A stretch of 38,332 nucleotides of DNA from Prevotella sp. (GCA_017415455.1 JAFQGS010000076.1:1-38332), one strand, 5' to 3'; positions 8,220-16,361 are shown, counted from the first letter of the stretch. Translations and numbers: made by a program. The notes: generated by a model not told the origin, from the sequence alone.

Positions 8220-9134
8220 ATGAAAGTACAGAAAAAATACCATGGTGTAGTAGTACCAATGGTAACTCCGGTAACAAAGGAAGGCAATATTGACGTATTG
8301 GCCGTAGAGAGAATCATTGAAAACTTCGTGAACAATGGCGTGTCTCCGCTTATCATGGGCACAACAGGCGAGGGAAACTCTGTTTCCACCAAGCAAGGTG
8401 TTGAGATGATTAGTGCCGCTGCCAAGGTTGGCAAGGGTAAGTGTGTTATATATGCAGGACTTGCCGGCAACTGTATCAGCGAGCAGATTAAAGCGGCAAA
8501 GCAGTTTGCAGAGGCTGGTGCTGACGTTATAGCAGCCACTCTCCCGTCTTACTATTCTCTTACACCAGAGCAGATGTATAATTATTACAAGACAATGGCA
8601 GATGTGATAACTATTCCTCTCATGCTTTACAACATCAATATTACTACTCACATGAGTATTCCACTTGACATCATTGAGAGATTGAGCCAGCATCCGAATA
8701 TTGTTGGTCTGAAAGACTCTGAGAACAATATTCCACGTCTTGAGGAGGCGCTGAAACTCTTCGCCGACCGTGAAGACTTCGCTTACTTCTGCGGATGTGC
8801 CGCCAACTCTGCCAAGTCTCTCGCTCATGGAGCCGACGGTATTGTTCCAAGCGTAGGCAACTATCTTCCAAAGATGTACAACGACCTTTATGAGGCTGGT
8901 GTAAACGGTGATATGGAGAAAGCTGAGGAATTACAGCAGCTGACAATAGAGATAGGCAAGATTAACACAACAGGTCTGACACTTGGTGAGTCGCTTGCCG
9001 GTTTGAAGGTTATCATGAGCGAAGTTGGACTCTGCCAGCCTTATATGCTACCTCCTCTCACCGAGCTGGATTCTGCTGTTGTTGAGCGAATAAAGGCAGA
9101 TGCAAAACCGGTTATTGAGAAATATTGCAAATAA
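8220..9134 (+). CDS. DapA/NAL-superfamily class I lyase of an acid-sugar cluster
   Basis: This 304-residue TIM-barrel enzyme belongs to the dihydrodipicolinate synthase/N-acetylneuraminate lyase superfamily, which forms a Schiff base between an active-site lysine and a 2-oxo acid such as pyruvate. Visible residues are GTTGEG (47-52), the proton-relay tyrosine Y137 in LYN, and the Schiff-base lysine K165 in GLKDSE. The residue equivalent to DapA Arg138, which holds the aspartate-semialdehyde carboxylate, is Thr142 (context YNINITTHM). Lysine biosynthesis is therefore unlikely. It is first in a cluster with a symporter, alcohol dehydrogenase, PdxA2 and DUF1537 kinase, which points to an aldolase or dehydratase acting on a 2-keto-3-deoxy sugar acid. 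The exact substrate is unknown. Confidence 0.8.
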   Translation: MKVQKKYHGVVVPMVTPVTKEGNIDVLAVERIIENFVNNGVSPLIMGTTGEGNSVSTKQGVEMISAAAKVGKGKCVIYAGLAGNCISEQIKAAKQFAEAGADVIAATLPSYYSLTPEQMYNYYKTMADVITIPLMLYNINITTHMSIPLDIIERLSQHPNIVGLKDSENNIPRLEEALKLFADREDFAYFCGCAANSAKSLAHGADGIVPSVGNYLPKMYNDLYEAGVNGDMEKAEELQQLTIEIGKINTTGLTLGESLAGLKVIMSEVGLCQPYMLPPLTELDSAVVERIKADAKPVIEKYCK

Positions 9135-9195
9135 TAATATTGAATAATCATTATCGTTAAAAAGAAAATCTATCAAACTTAACTAACCAGAAATC

Positions 9196-10770
9196 ATGGA
9201 ATTAAACACATCGCTACATTGGATTGACTATACGATTATCATAGTATCCGTGCTTGCTGCCGTGGCAGTAGGTGTATATTTCTCAAAAAAGCAAGACTCT
9301 ACCAAAGCTTATTTTGCCGCAAACGGAGCAGTTCCTACATGGGCCATTGGTATGTCTATGTTTGCAACTATCATAAGTAGTGTCACCTTCATAGCGTATC
9401 CAGGTGCAGCCTATGGTGGCAACTGGATTCTTCTTGTACAGGGACTCATGGTCCCAATCGTTCTTGTAGGTATCATTGGCTATATCGTACCTCTTTATCG
9501 CCGAATGATCAAACTAAGCTGTTATGAGTATTTTGAGCGCCGTTTCGGCTCTTTGGCACGTTATTACAGCTCTGTGGCATTCATACTTGAGCATTTTGCC
9601 AAGTCGGGTACCATCCTCTTCCTAATGGGAACAGCAGTTGCCATCTTCATGGGCTTCAATGACAACAGTACAATCTCTATGATTATCATTTTTGTTGGAA
9701 TTGTAGTTATTGCCCTGACCTATCTTGGTGGTATGGAGGCTATTATATGGATGGATGTGGCACAAGGCTTCCTTCTTATTATTGGCGGTGTCCTTGCTGT
9801 TATTATTCTTTTTATCATCACAGACGGAGGCCCCGGAGCTTTGTTGGCTGTAGCGTCTGAGCACAACAAGATAGACGTTGGCCCATATGACTGGGATTTC
9901 TGCGAGCGCACATTCTGGGTTCTTGTCATCAATGGTATATTCTATGCTGTTCAGAAATATGGTACAGACCAGACTATTGTTCAGCGTTATCTTACAGCAC
10001 GCACAGACAAGGCAGCAAAGAAAGCCTCATATATGGGTATCCTCATGAGTGTTCCTGTATGGGCTTTGTTTATGTTCGTAGGAACATGTCTGTTTGCTTA
10101 CTATCATATCAACAGCGGCGACCTTCCACAAGGCATCCGTAATGATGACGTATTCCCATTCTTTATTGCCACAGAGATGCCTATTGGTATCACTGGTCTT
10201 GTTATCGCAGCTCTTGTAGCAGGTGCCATCTCAAGTCTCGACTCTGACATCAACTGTATCTCAGCATGTGTCGTTGAGGATTATTACGTACGCGCAAGGC
10301 CAAAGGCCAGCGACAAGGAGAAACTTTACGCAGGCCGCGTGTCTGTTCTTGTTATGGGTATTGCTTGTATTGGTATCGCATTGCTTTACGTAAGCTGGGG
10401 AGGCGATGGTGTTCTTGGCACTCTCTTCGGACTTTACGCAATACTCTCAGCCGGTATCGTCGGCATCTTCCTTCTCGGATTGTTCAGCCGTCGTGCCAAC
10501 TGGCAGGGACTCTATATCGGTATTGCCGCTGCCATCATCTTCACTGCATACGCTGTTCTCACAACAACAAAGGCTGATGACGGCACACTCTTCCTCGACC
10601 TTGGCAAATACAACTTCCCGCATCACACCCTGATGCTTGGCGTATACAGCCATATCATTGTGCTTGTTGTTGGTTATGTTGCAAGTCTTTGCTTCAAGAC
10701 TCCTCTTGCTGACAAGCATCTCACCATTTACGGCTATCTTGAGGACCGTAGGAAGGAGTCACAGAAGTAA
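9196..10770 (+). CDS. Sodium:solute symporter (SSS/SLC5 family)
   Basis: This 524-residue inner-membrane protein has many hydrophobic segments, about 13 as expected for the sodium/solute symporter family. The family's early-helix pattern is present (ADH-like SKKQDSTKAYFAANGAVP, then WAIGMSMFATIISSVTFIAYPG), as is the conserved TDQTIVQRYLTA loop. It begins 61 nt after the lyase gene and is probably co-transcribed with it. In this context it is the likely importer of the sugar acid, or sugar-acid derivative, broken down by the cluster. Relatives carry sugars, sialic acid, carboxylates and amino acids, so the substrate cannot be assigned from sequence alone. A strong hairpin follows the gene. 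Confidence 0.9.
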   Translation: MELNTSLHWIDYTIIIVSVLAAVAVGVYFSKKQDSTKAYFAANGAVPTWAIGMSMFATIISSVTFIAYPGAAYGGNWILLVQGLMVPIVLVGIIGYIVPLYRRMIKLSCYEYFERRFGSLARYYSSVAFILEHFAKSGTILFLMGTAVAIFMGFNDNSTISMIIIFVGIVVIALTYLGGMEAIIWMDVAQGFLLIIGGVLAVIILFIITDGGPGALLAVASEHNKIDVGPYDWDFCERTFWVLVINGIFYAVQKYGTDQTIVQRYLTARTDKAAKKASYMGILMSVPVWALFMFVGTCLFAYYHINSGDLPQGIRNDDVFPFFIATEMPIGITGLVIAALVAGAISSLDSDINCISACVVEDYYVRARPKASDKEKLYAGRVSVLVMGIACIGIALLYVSWGGDGVLGTLFGLYAILSAGIVGIFLLGLFSRRANWQGLYIGIAAAIIFTAYAVLTTTKADDGTLFLDLGKYNFPHHTLMLGVYSHIIVLVVGYVASLCFKTPLADKHLTIYGYLEDRRKESQK

Positions 10771-10805
10771 AAACGCTTCTAAGTAATATTTTTAAATGTA
10801 TATAT

Positions 10806-10884
10806 GGAATTGTTGTGATATTGAACCAACCGCTATGAATACTACATAATATAGAGCCAGACAATATCACGACAATTCTTTTTT
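10806..10884 (+). terminator. Terminator-like hairpin inside the catabolic cluster
   Basis: GAATTGTTGTGATATTG (10807-10823) is complementary to CAATATCACGACAATTC (10862-10878) over all 17 positions, counting one G-U pair in RNA. The loop is 38 nt and TTTTTT follows (10879-10884). It resembles a rho-independent terminator with an unusually large loop and a GC-poor stem. It sits between the symporter and the alcohol dehydrogenase, so it may end a two-gene transcript or attenuate the downstream genes. Confidence 0.6.
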
Positions 10885-10930
10885 ACGATACGAGAATTAT
10901 AAACAAACAATTACAAAGCAAATTACTGCT

Positions 10931-12076
10931 ATGAAAGAAATAACATTATTACAACCCGGAAAAATCGTATTTGGAACCGGTTGTATTGATAAATTCTGCG
11001 ACGACTATCTGTCTATGGGACATAAGCGTCTGTTTCTTCTTACCGTACCCGTCATCCGTCCTATGCTTGCCGATGCCATTCAGAAACTTGAGAGCAACGG
11101 AGTGAGCATTGAGATATATGAGAACATAATGCAGGAGCCTACCGTCGCCGACTTTAAGACTACACTTAATGCCGCTCGTGAGTTCAAGGCCGACAGCGTT
11201 ATAGGTGTAGGAGGCGGAAGCGTTCTTGATGTTGCCAAACTTGTTGCTACACTTGTTAATAGCAACCAGCAGGTGGAGGACCTCTTTGGCATCGGATTTG
11301 TAAAGGAAAGAGGCAGATGGTTTGCCTGCATTCCCACAACAGCCGGCACAGGAAGCGAGGTTTCGCCTAATGCCATACTGCTTGATGAAAGCGACTCACT
11401 GAAGAAAGGCATAGTAAGTCCTTATCTTATGCCTGATGCCGCGTATATTGACCCGAAACTCACATGGAGTGTGCCTGCCAAGATAACGGCAGAGACAGGC
11501 ATGGACGCCCTTACACATTGTATTGAGGCATATACTAATAAGTTCGCGCATCCGTTAGTTGACGTATATGCCCTGCAGGGAATACGCCTTATATCAGCAA
11601 ACATTCTACGTGCTGTAAAGAACGGAAACGACGTGGAGGCAAGAGAGGCACTTGCTTTGGGTAGCATGTACGGAGGCCTGTGCTTAGGTCCAGTCAACAC
11701 AGCTGCCGTTCATGCCCTCTCCTATCCTCTGGGTGGTGAGTTCCATCTGTCGCACGGATTGTCAAATGCCATACTCCTGCCATCGGTGATGAAGTTTAAT
11801 GCCGCTGCCAATCCAGAGAAATACGCTCGTCTGGCAATAGCATGTGGCGTTGAGCCTGGTGCCAATGATGAGGAGACTGCGTTGAGAGGCGCAAACTTTA
11901 TTGCAGAATTGTCAGAGGCATGCGGCATTCCTACAAAACTGTCGGACATAGGTGTTCCTCAGACTGCGGTTGACGGAATGGCGAAAGCAGCAATGAATGT
12001 ACAGCGTCTGCTGAAGAATAATCCTCGCGAAGTGACAGAAGACGACGCTCGTGATATTTACAACAGTCTTTATTAA
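10931..12076 (+). CDS. Iron-type (group III) alcohol dehydrogenase
   Basis: This 381-residue NAD(P)-dependent oxidoreductase belongs to the FucO/AdhB iron-alcohol-dehydrogenase family. The coenzyme motif GGGSVLDVAK lies in the N-terminal domain. The metal ligands are all present: D192 and H196 (DALTH), H261 (AVHALSYP) and H275 (HLSHG). The overall length is typical. It is 160 nt after the symporter, across a terminator-like hairpin, and 197 nt before the PdxA2 gene, all on one strand. In context it may reduce an aldehyde released by the DapA-like lyase, or oxidise a hydroxy acid on the way to the tetronate step. Neither is provable here. The family is certain. The substrate is not. Confidence 0.88.
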   Translation: MKEITLLQPGKIVFGTGCIDKFCDDYLSMGHKRLFLLTVPVIRPMLADAIQKLESNGVSIEIYENIMQEPTVADFKTTLNAAREFKADSVIGVGGGSVLDVAKLVATLVNSNQQVEDLFGIGFVKERGRWFACIPTTAGTGSEVSPNAILLDESDSLKKGIVSPYLMPDAAYIDPKLTWSVPAKITAETGMDALTHCIEAYTNKFAHPLVDVYALQGIRLISANILRAVKNGNDVEAREALALGSMYGGLCLGPVNTAAVHALSYPLGGEFHLSHGLSNAILLPSVMKFNAAANPEKYARLAIACGVEPGANDEETALRGANFIAELSEACGIPTKLSDIGVPQTAVDGMAKAAMNVQRLLKNNPREVTEDDARDIYNSLY

Positions 12077-12273
12077 TTGATTCTCATTTATCACTTCTTA
12101 CATCTGTAGTGTTTATCGTGCGCAGGTTTTGCAAGCTACGAAGACACAGAATGGCAAAAATAAGATATGCCGTTTCTCAGCATCGAGGATAGAGAGCCAT
12201 ACTTTGCCTTTTGTTTCTAACAGTTGGAAGTGAATAAAAGTAATGTGAAGAAACAAACATATAAATAATTAAT

Positions 12274-13320
12274 ATGGAAGCAATAAAACCTATTTTGGCT
12301 ATTACAATGGGCGATCCTGTCGGCATCGGTCCTGAGATAATCATAAAGTCTCTCTCACAGGAAGACACTTACGCAAAGTGCCGCCCTATAGTATGTGGCG
12401 ATGCCTCTGTAATGAGATGGACAGCTCAGGCGCTTAATCCGGAGATAAAGATTAACGCCGTCAAGGATGTCAGCGAGGCGCTTTTCCAATATGGCACAAT
12501 TGACGTCTATGACCTTGAGTGCATAGATATCAACGACTTTAAGATTGGTGAGGAGGCTCCACAATGCGGCAATGCCGCCTTCGTGTCTATACGCAAGGCA
12601 ATAGAGCTTGCCATGGAGAACAAGGTGGACGGAACAGTCACCGCACCGCTAAACAAGAAGGCGCTGAACATGGCTGGCCATCACTTTGACGGTCACACCG
12701 AGATATATGCCCACTTCACAGGCACCAAGAAGTATGCGATGCTTCTGGCTGAGGAGACATTCCGTGTCATTCATGTCTCTACACATGTTTCTCTGAGAGA
12801 GGCTTGCGACAGGGTGAAGAAAGACCGCATCATGGAGGTGACAGAGCTCATAGCAGACGCATGCCGCCAGTTTGGCATAGAGAAACCGCGTATCGGCATT
12901 GCAGGACTTAACCCGCATGCCAGCGACAATGGCCTGTTCGGCTGGGAGGAAGAAAAAGAAATAAGCCCTGCCGTTGAGGAGTTGAAGAGCAAAGGCTTTG
13001 ATGTTGACGGTCCTGTGCCGCCTGACACTGTCTTCGCAAAGGCAAGAAGCGGAAAGTATGACGGATGTGTGGCGATGTATCACGACCAGGGACATATCCC
13101 GTTCAAGGTCATCGGTTTCAACTGGAACAAGGAAACTGGCAGAATGGAAAGCGCGCAGGGCGTGAACATAACGCTCGGACTGCCTATCATACGAGTCTCT
13201 GTTGACCATGGAACGGCATTCGACGTTGCCGGAAAAGGCATAGCAAGTCATAAGGGAATGCTCCTTGCAATAGACTACGCCACAAAGATGGCTATAACAA
13301 GAATTAAAGACAGAATGTAG
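12274..13320 (+). CDS. pdxA2: PdxA2-type 4-phospho-tetronate dehydrogenase
   Basis: The protein is a 348-residue PdxA-family NAD-dependent oxidative decarboxylase. It opens with TMGDPVGIGPEI and has the three divalent-metal histidines of the family: H171 (STHVSL), H215 (NPHAS) and H270 (MYHDQG), with GHTE at 140-143. True PdxA acts on 4-phospho-hydroxythreonine in vitamin B6 synthesis. The start of the next gene only 3 nt after this stop, and that gene being a DUF1537 kinase, mark it instead as the PdxA2 type, which oxidises 4-phospho-D-threonate or 4-phospho-D-erythronate. The 3-keto product decarboxylates to dihydroxyacetone phosphate. Function comes from this well-established pairing. A biosynthetic role is the less likely alternative. 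Confidence 0.85.
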   Translation: MEAIKPILAITMGDPVGIGPEIIIKSLSQEDTYAKCRPIVCGDASVMRWTAQALNPEIKINAVKDVSEALFQYGTIDVYDLECIDINDFKIGEEAPQCGNAAFVSIRKAIELAMENKVDGTVTAPLNKKALNMAGHHFDGHTEIYAHFTGTKKYAMLLAEETFRVIHVSTHVSLREACDRVKKDRIMEVTELIADACRQFGIEKPRIGIAGLNPHASDNGLFGWEEEKEISPAVEELKSKGFDVDGPVPPDTVFAKARSGKYDGCVAMYHDQGHIPFKVIGFNWNKETGRMESAQGVNITLGLPIIRVSVDHGTAFDVAGKGIASHKGMLLAIDYATKMAITRIKDRM

Positions 13321-13323
13321 ATT

Positions 13324-14445
13324 ATGCTTATAGTAATAGCCGACGATATAACCGGAGCTGCCGAGATTGCAGGTATTGCAAAGAGTTATGGCTGCGATGT
13401 GAACTTCGTAATGTGGACAGACAATAATGTTTTGACTTCCACACAAGCAGAAATAACGGTGATAGCTACAGACATGCGCTCACTTTCAGAGCAGGAGGCT
13501 GTACGCATAAGCCGGGATATCGTCGGCTGTTTTAGTAATCTTACTGGTGTAAGATTTTTCAAAAAAACCGACTCAGCCCTGCGTGGGCACATATCTGCCG
13601 AGTTGCAGGCCATGCTCTCGGAAACCAAGCTTGACAAAGCCCTTCTCCTACCCCAGAATCCATCCAAGAAGCGAGTGATATCCTCCGGGCAATACCTTAT
13701 AAACAAGGTGCCGATAGAGCAGACGGCATTCGCATCAGACCCTGAGTTTCCCGCTACAACATCATTCGTGACCGACGTGGTGGCAGGCAGCTGTTATGTC
13801 TCTGCGGATGATTCTCTTAACGTTGGTATAAACATTTGCGAGGCTGAAAGTGAGGATGACGTAAGGAAACAACTGGGCAAGGCGGATGACAATGTACTGT
13901 TAGCGGGAGCAGCAGATTTGTTTAATGCTGTCCTGAACAGATATTTTATAAAGAAAGAATGTGTTAACGAACAGACAAATATCAACGGAGTGGGTAAAAA
14001 ACTCGTCTTATGCGGCAGCACGCTCAGCCGTTCGTTGATAGGAAACGCCTATTTCGCAAACCGGGCATCCGCCGAGGAGAACATGCCGCTTGACGTATTT
14101 CACGGAGCGGCGGCATATGACTGGACGGAAAGTCTGAGAAAGACTTATATAGAAAACGAATGTCTGATAGTAAGAGTCGGACATCAGTCAACTGGCGGTG
14201 CGGATTATGCCAACAGAATTAAGAATGTATTTGCATATCTGGCAAATACCATTGTCTGCGAGAAGCAACCTTCGCTGATAGTCATAGAAGGAGGAGCAAC
14301 AGCATTTGCGGTTATCGGCAGACTGGGATGGACTTCATTCTCGGTAAAGAGAGAACTCTCGCCTGGCGTTGTATGCCTGTCCTATGGTGATACAGACATC
14401 ATTCTCAAGCCAGGCAGTTACGACTGGGGAAACCTTTTCCGCTGA
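13324..14445 (+). CDS. DUF1537 four-carbon acid-sugar kinase
   Basis: DUF1537 proteins phosphorylate C4 of tetronates (threonate, erythronate, 2-oxo-tetronate) with ATP. The N-terminal substrate domain begins IADDITGAAE and contains KKTDSALRG (80-88), the family K-x-D-S-x-L-R-G motif. The C-terminal nucleotide domain has EGGATAFAV near 322-330 and ends in the family pattern LSPGV followed by LKPGSYDWG. At 373 residues it is shorter than most members (about 420-480), and the usual GG(D/E)T reads GGAT, with A325 in place of the acid. It is translationally close to pdxA2 (3-nt gap). The kinase feeds PdxA2, yielding dihydroxyacetone phosphate and CO2 from a tetronate. D-threonate or D-erythronate are the best-known substrates of this pair. 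Confidence 0.85.
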   Translation: MLIVIADDITGAAEIAGIAKSYGCDVNFVMWTDNNVLTSTQAEITVIATDMRSLSEQEAVRISRDIVGCFSNLTGVRFFKKTDSALRGHISAELQAMLSETKLDKALLLPQNPSKKRVISSGQYLINKVPIEQTAFASDPEFPATTSFVTDVVAGSCYVSADDSLNVGINICEAESEDDVRKQLGKADDNVLLAGAADLFNAVLNRYFIKKECVNEQTNINGVGKKLVLCGSTLSRSLIGNAYFANRASAEENMPLDVFHGAAAYDWTESLRKTYIENECLIVRVGHQSTGGADYANRIKNVFAYLANTIVCEKQPSLIVIEGGATAFAVIGRLGWTSFSVKRELSPGVVCLSYGDTDIILKPGSYDWGNLFR

Positions 14446-14475
14446 ATCTAAACCCTATATACAAAGCATTATTTT

Positions 14476-14514
14476 GTAACTATAATACTTTTACTCAGAA
14501 AGTAATATAGTTAC
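14476..14514. repeat. Near-perfect 16-bp inverted repeat after the kinase gene
   Basis: The arms 14476-14491 (GTAACTATAATACTTT) and 14499-14514 (AAAGTAATATAGTTAC) pair with one mismatch around a 7-nt loop. No T-run follows, so it is not a standard terminator. The right-arm 11-mer AAAGTAATATA recurs at 33108-33118 in the other repeat locus of this window. Confidence 0.7.
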
Positions 14515-14520
14515 GACTCA

Positions 14521-14560
14521 TAAATGGCATACTTTTGAGTGCTAAATAGCATGCTTTGGT
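14521..14560 (+). repeat. Copy A of a dispersed intergenic repeat with 22-bp period
   Basis: TAAATGGCATACTT (14521-14534) recurs exactly, in reverse orientation, at 33087-33100. The core CATACTTTTGAG at 14528 is followed 22 bp later by a degenerate second unit CATGCTTTGG at 14550. The same core and period form the tandem array at 33115-33180. Confidence 0.6.
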
Positions 14561-14624
14561 ACAGACAGACGGGGGGCTATCAATCTGCCACTATGACGTT
14601 TGTATGTGTGTTCATATAACAACA

Positions 14625-14654
14625 AAATGCCTTGCGCATTGACACAAGGCATTT
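14625..14654. terminator. Bidirectional terminator between the kinase and DUF4301 genes
   Basis: AAATGCCTTG (14625-14634) and CAAGGCATTT (14645-14654) form a perfect 10-bp stem with a 10-nt loop. T-rich flanks lie on both strands (minus-strand exit TGTTGTT), so it can end the DUF4301 transcript and also read-through from the left. Confidence 0.75.
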
Positions 14655-14669
14655 CTGTTATCTCATAAT

Positions 14670-14701
14670 CTTCTGTATTTTACAAGAATGTAATACAGAA
14701 G
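14670..14701 (-). terminator. Second hairpin downstream of the DUF4301 gene
   Basis: CTTCTGTATT (14670-14679) pairs perfectly with AATACAGAAG (14692-14701) around a 12-nt loop, 13 nt past the DUF4301 stop. No T-run follows. It may stabilise the 3' end ahead of the next hairpin. Confidence 0.45.
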
Positions 14702-14714
14702 GTGTTATCTCGCT

Positions 14715-16232
14715 TTATTGATGCTGCTCTCTTAGAAGGTCGTTAACAGTCTTTACCGGGTTGAATGTAGAGAGCGGCACCTCAACGAATACTGTGTTCC
14801 AGTTGCTCATAGCACCATTCCACAAACCAGGCAACTCAAGTGCCTTCAGTTCTTTTCCGTTCTTGCTCTTTGAACTGATGAAGCCAGTTGACTTATCTAC
14901 AAATTCCGGCAGGTTGAATGCGTTGCCCTTGTAATCTCTCACGCCGCATACGAGGTCAACCGGATTGAAGTGTGTTCCTTCAGTGAACATCTTCATGTAT
15001 GCCTCATTAGACTTGTCTATCTGACTGCTCTCAAGAATTTGCAGGCTTATAGTGCCGTCGCTGTTATATGTGAGGAACGGACCGCCACCCGGCTCGCCTA
15101 CGTTCTTCACCATTCCGCAGACTCTTATAGGTCGGTTGAGTTTGCTTCTCAGATAAATAACGAGTTCAGCATCCTCAAGCTGCTTGATGTCGTTGTTGCG
15201 GCAGCAGAGATCTCTCTGCACAAAACGTATCATTTCCTCAAGCTTGTCGTGGTTATAGTTGCCTGAGTCAAGAACCTCAAGATAATCAAATGCTTTTTTC
15301 TGTAATGTAACGAGCACACCTGCAATAAGCTGCTTGTATGTCACTGTGTCGTCTTTCAGCTTGTCTGGCACTACGTTGTCGATGTTTTTGATGAAGATAA
15401 CATCCGCAGGAATCTCGTTAAGATTCTGGATAAGCGCTCCATGACCGCCTGGACGGAAGAGCAGTGAGCCGTCTTCGTTTCTGAAAGGTGTGTTGTCTGG
15501 ATTTGCGGCAACGGTGTCTGTGCTTGATTTCTGCTCAGAGAAAGAAACGTTGAAGCCTACTCCGAACTTCTCTCCGTATGCGCTCTTTGTGTCTTCCACC
15601 TTCTGCTCAAACAATGCTCTGTGCTCAGGACTAACGGTGAAATGTATATTTACCGCAGACTTACTCTCTGCATAGAGTGCTCCCTCCACAAGATGCTCCT
15701 CGATTGGAGTGCGTGATGAGTCACCATAGGTATGGAACTGAAGAAGTCCTTTTGGCAATTGTCCGTAGTTAAGGCCTTCCTTTTTGAGCATATTAGCGAC
15801 TACAGCCTTGTAATTGCCTTCTGCTATAAGTGTGTCAATATCCTTACCCTCACGCTTCAAGCACATGTCGTTTAAGAGACTGAAGAATGCAAAGTTGTGG
15901 ATATTGTCAAAATACATCTTCTCAAAATCTGTCTGAGGAGTGTCGTATTCTGCATCAAGAAAAGCAAACACGTCCTTAAACATACGGCTTGCCGCACCAC
16001 TTGCCGGTACGAACTTTACAATGTCATGGCCTTCGGCCTTGTAGCCTTCCCATGCGGCAATAAGTGCTGCCCTCTCCTCTTCTGACGGAGCGAGTATTCC
16101 ATGGCCTATACTTGCTGCAGCCTCGAGCTTAAGATATGGGAATCCGGTTTTAAACTCCTCAAGCTGTGCGTTAATTTGTGACTCGGAAATGCCTTTGTCG
16201 GCGATTTGCTTCAAATCTGTTTGTGATAACAT
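14715..16232 (-). CDS. DUF4301 family protein
   Basis: This 505-residue soluble protein is recognised as DUF4301, a family found mainly in Bacteroidota. It has no signal peptide or membrane segment. Conserved-looking stretches include FVPASGAASRMFK near the N-terminus, FRPGGHGALI in the middle and RVCGMVKNVGEPGGGPF towards the C-terminus. The glycine-rich phrases and the SGAASRM motif resemble nucleotide-sugar or phosphate-binding loops, so a nucleotidyltransferase-like fold is possible, but I do not assign a reaction. It is divergent from the RelA/SpoT homologue across 215 bp and ends at tandem hairpins. The family assignment is good. The function is unknown. Confidence 0.8.
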   Translation of the reverse strand: MLSQTDLKQIADKGISESQINAQLEEFKTGFPYLKLEAAASIGHGILAPSEEERAALIAAWEGYKAEGHDIVKFVPASGAASRMFKDVFAFLDAEYDTPQTDFEKMYFDNIHNFAFFSLLNDMCLKREGKDIDTLIAEGNYKAVVANMLKKEGLNYGQLPKGLLQFHTYGDSSRTPIEEHLVEGALYAESKSAVNIHFTVSPEHRALFEQKVEDTKSAYGEKFGVGFNVSFSEQKSSTDTVAANPDNTPFRNEDGSLLFRPGGHGALIQNLNEIPADVIFIKNIDNVVPDKLKDDTVTYKQLIAGVLVTLQKKAFDYLEVLDSGNYNHDKLEEMIRFVQRDLCCRNNDIKQLEDAELVIYLRSKLNRPIRVCGMVKNVGEPGGGPFLTYNSDGTISLQILESSQIDKSNEAYMKMFTEGTHFNPVDLVCGVRDYKGNAFNLPEFVDKSTGFISSKSKNGKELKALELPGLWNGAMSNWNTVFVEVPLSTFNPVKTVNDLLREQHQ

Positions 16233-16270
16233 ACGTGTTTGTTTTAAATTAAGGTTTCTTAAATCTGTTA

Positions 16271-16278
16271 CAAATATA
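16271..16278 (-). promoter_or_regulatory. -7 promoter box of the DUF4301 gene
   Basis: Minus-strand TATATTTG fits TAnnTTTG and lies 38 nt before the start codon. The -33 element is not clear. Confidence 0.5.
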
Positions 16279-16321
16279 GGTACTTTTTGCTAAAATAGAG
16301 AACTTTTCAGTAAAAAAAATA

Positions 16322-16329
16322 TACCTTTG
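16322..16329 (+). promoter_or_regulatory. -7 promoter box of the RelA/SpoT homologue
   Basis: TACCTTTG is a consensus TAnnTTTG box, 118 nt before the ATG at 16448. This leaves a leader long enough to hold a short ORF. No TTG lies at the right distance. Confidence 0.5.
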
Positions 16330-16361
16330 CCTGAAACAATCAAGTTTGAGGGTGTATCATA

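Noticed and set aside
8199-8828. Open frame of 209 codons on the minus strand opposite the DapA-like gene
   Set aside because: It lies wholly antisense to a clear enzyme gene, has no family features and an odd His/Cys/Tyr-rich composition. It is a codon-bias shadow.
12274-13320. Pyridoxal phosphate biosynthesis role for the PdxA homologue
   Set aside because: There is no pdxJ or other B6 gene nearby, and the 3-nt spacing to a DUF1537 kinase is the hallmark of the catabolic PdxA2 type.
12649-13446. Open frame of 265 codons on the minus strand across pdxA2 and the kinase start
   Set aside because: It is antisense to two well-identified genes with a composition unlike a folded protein. It is a shadow.
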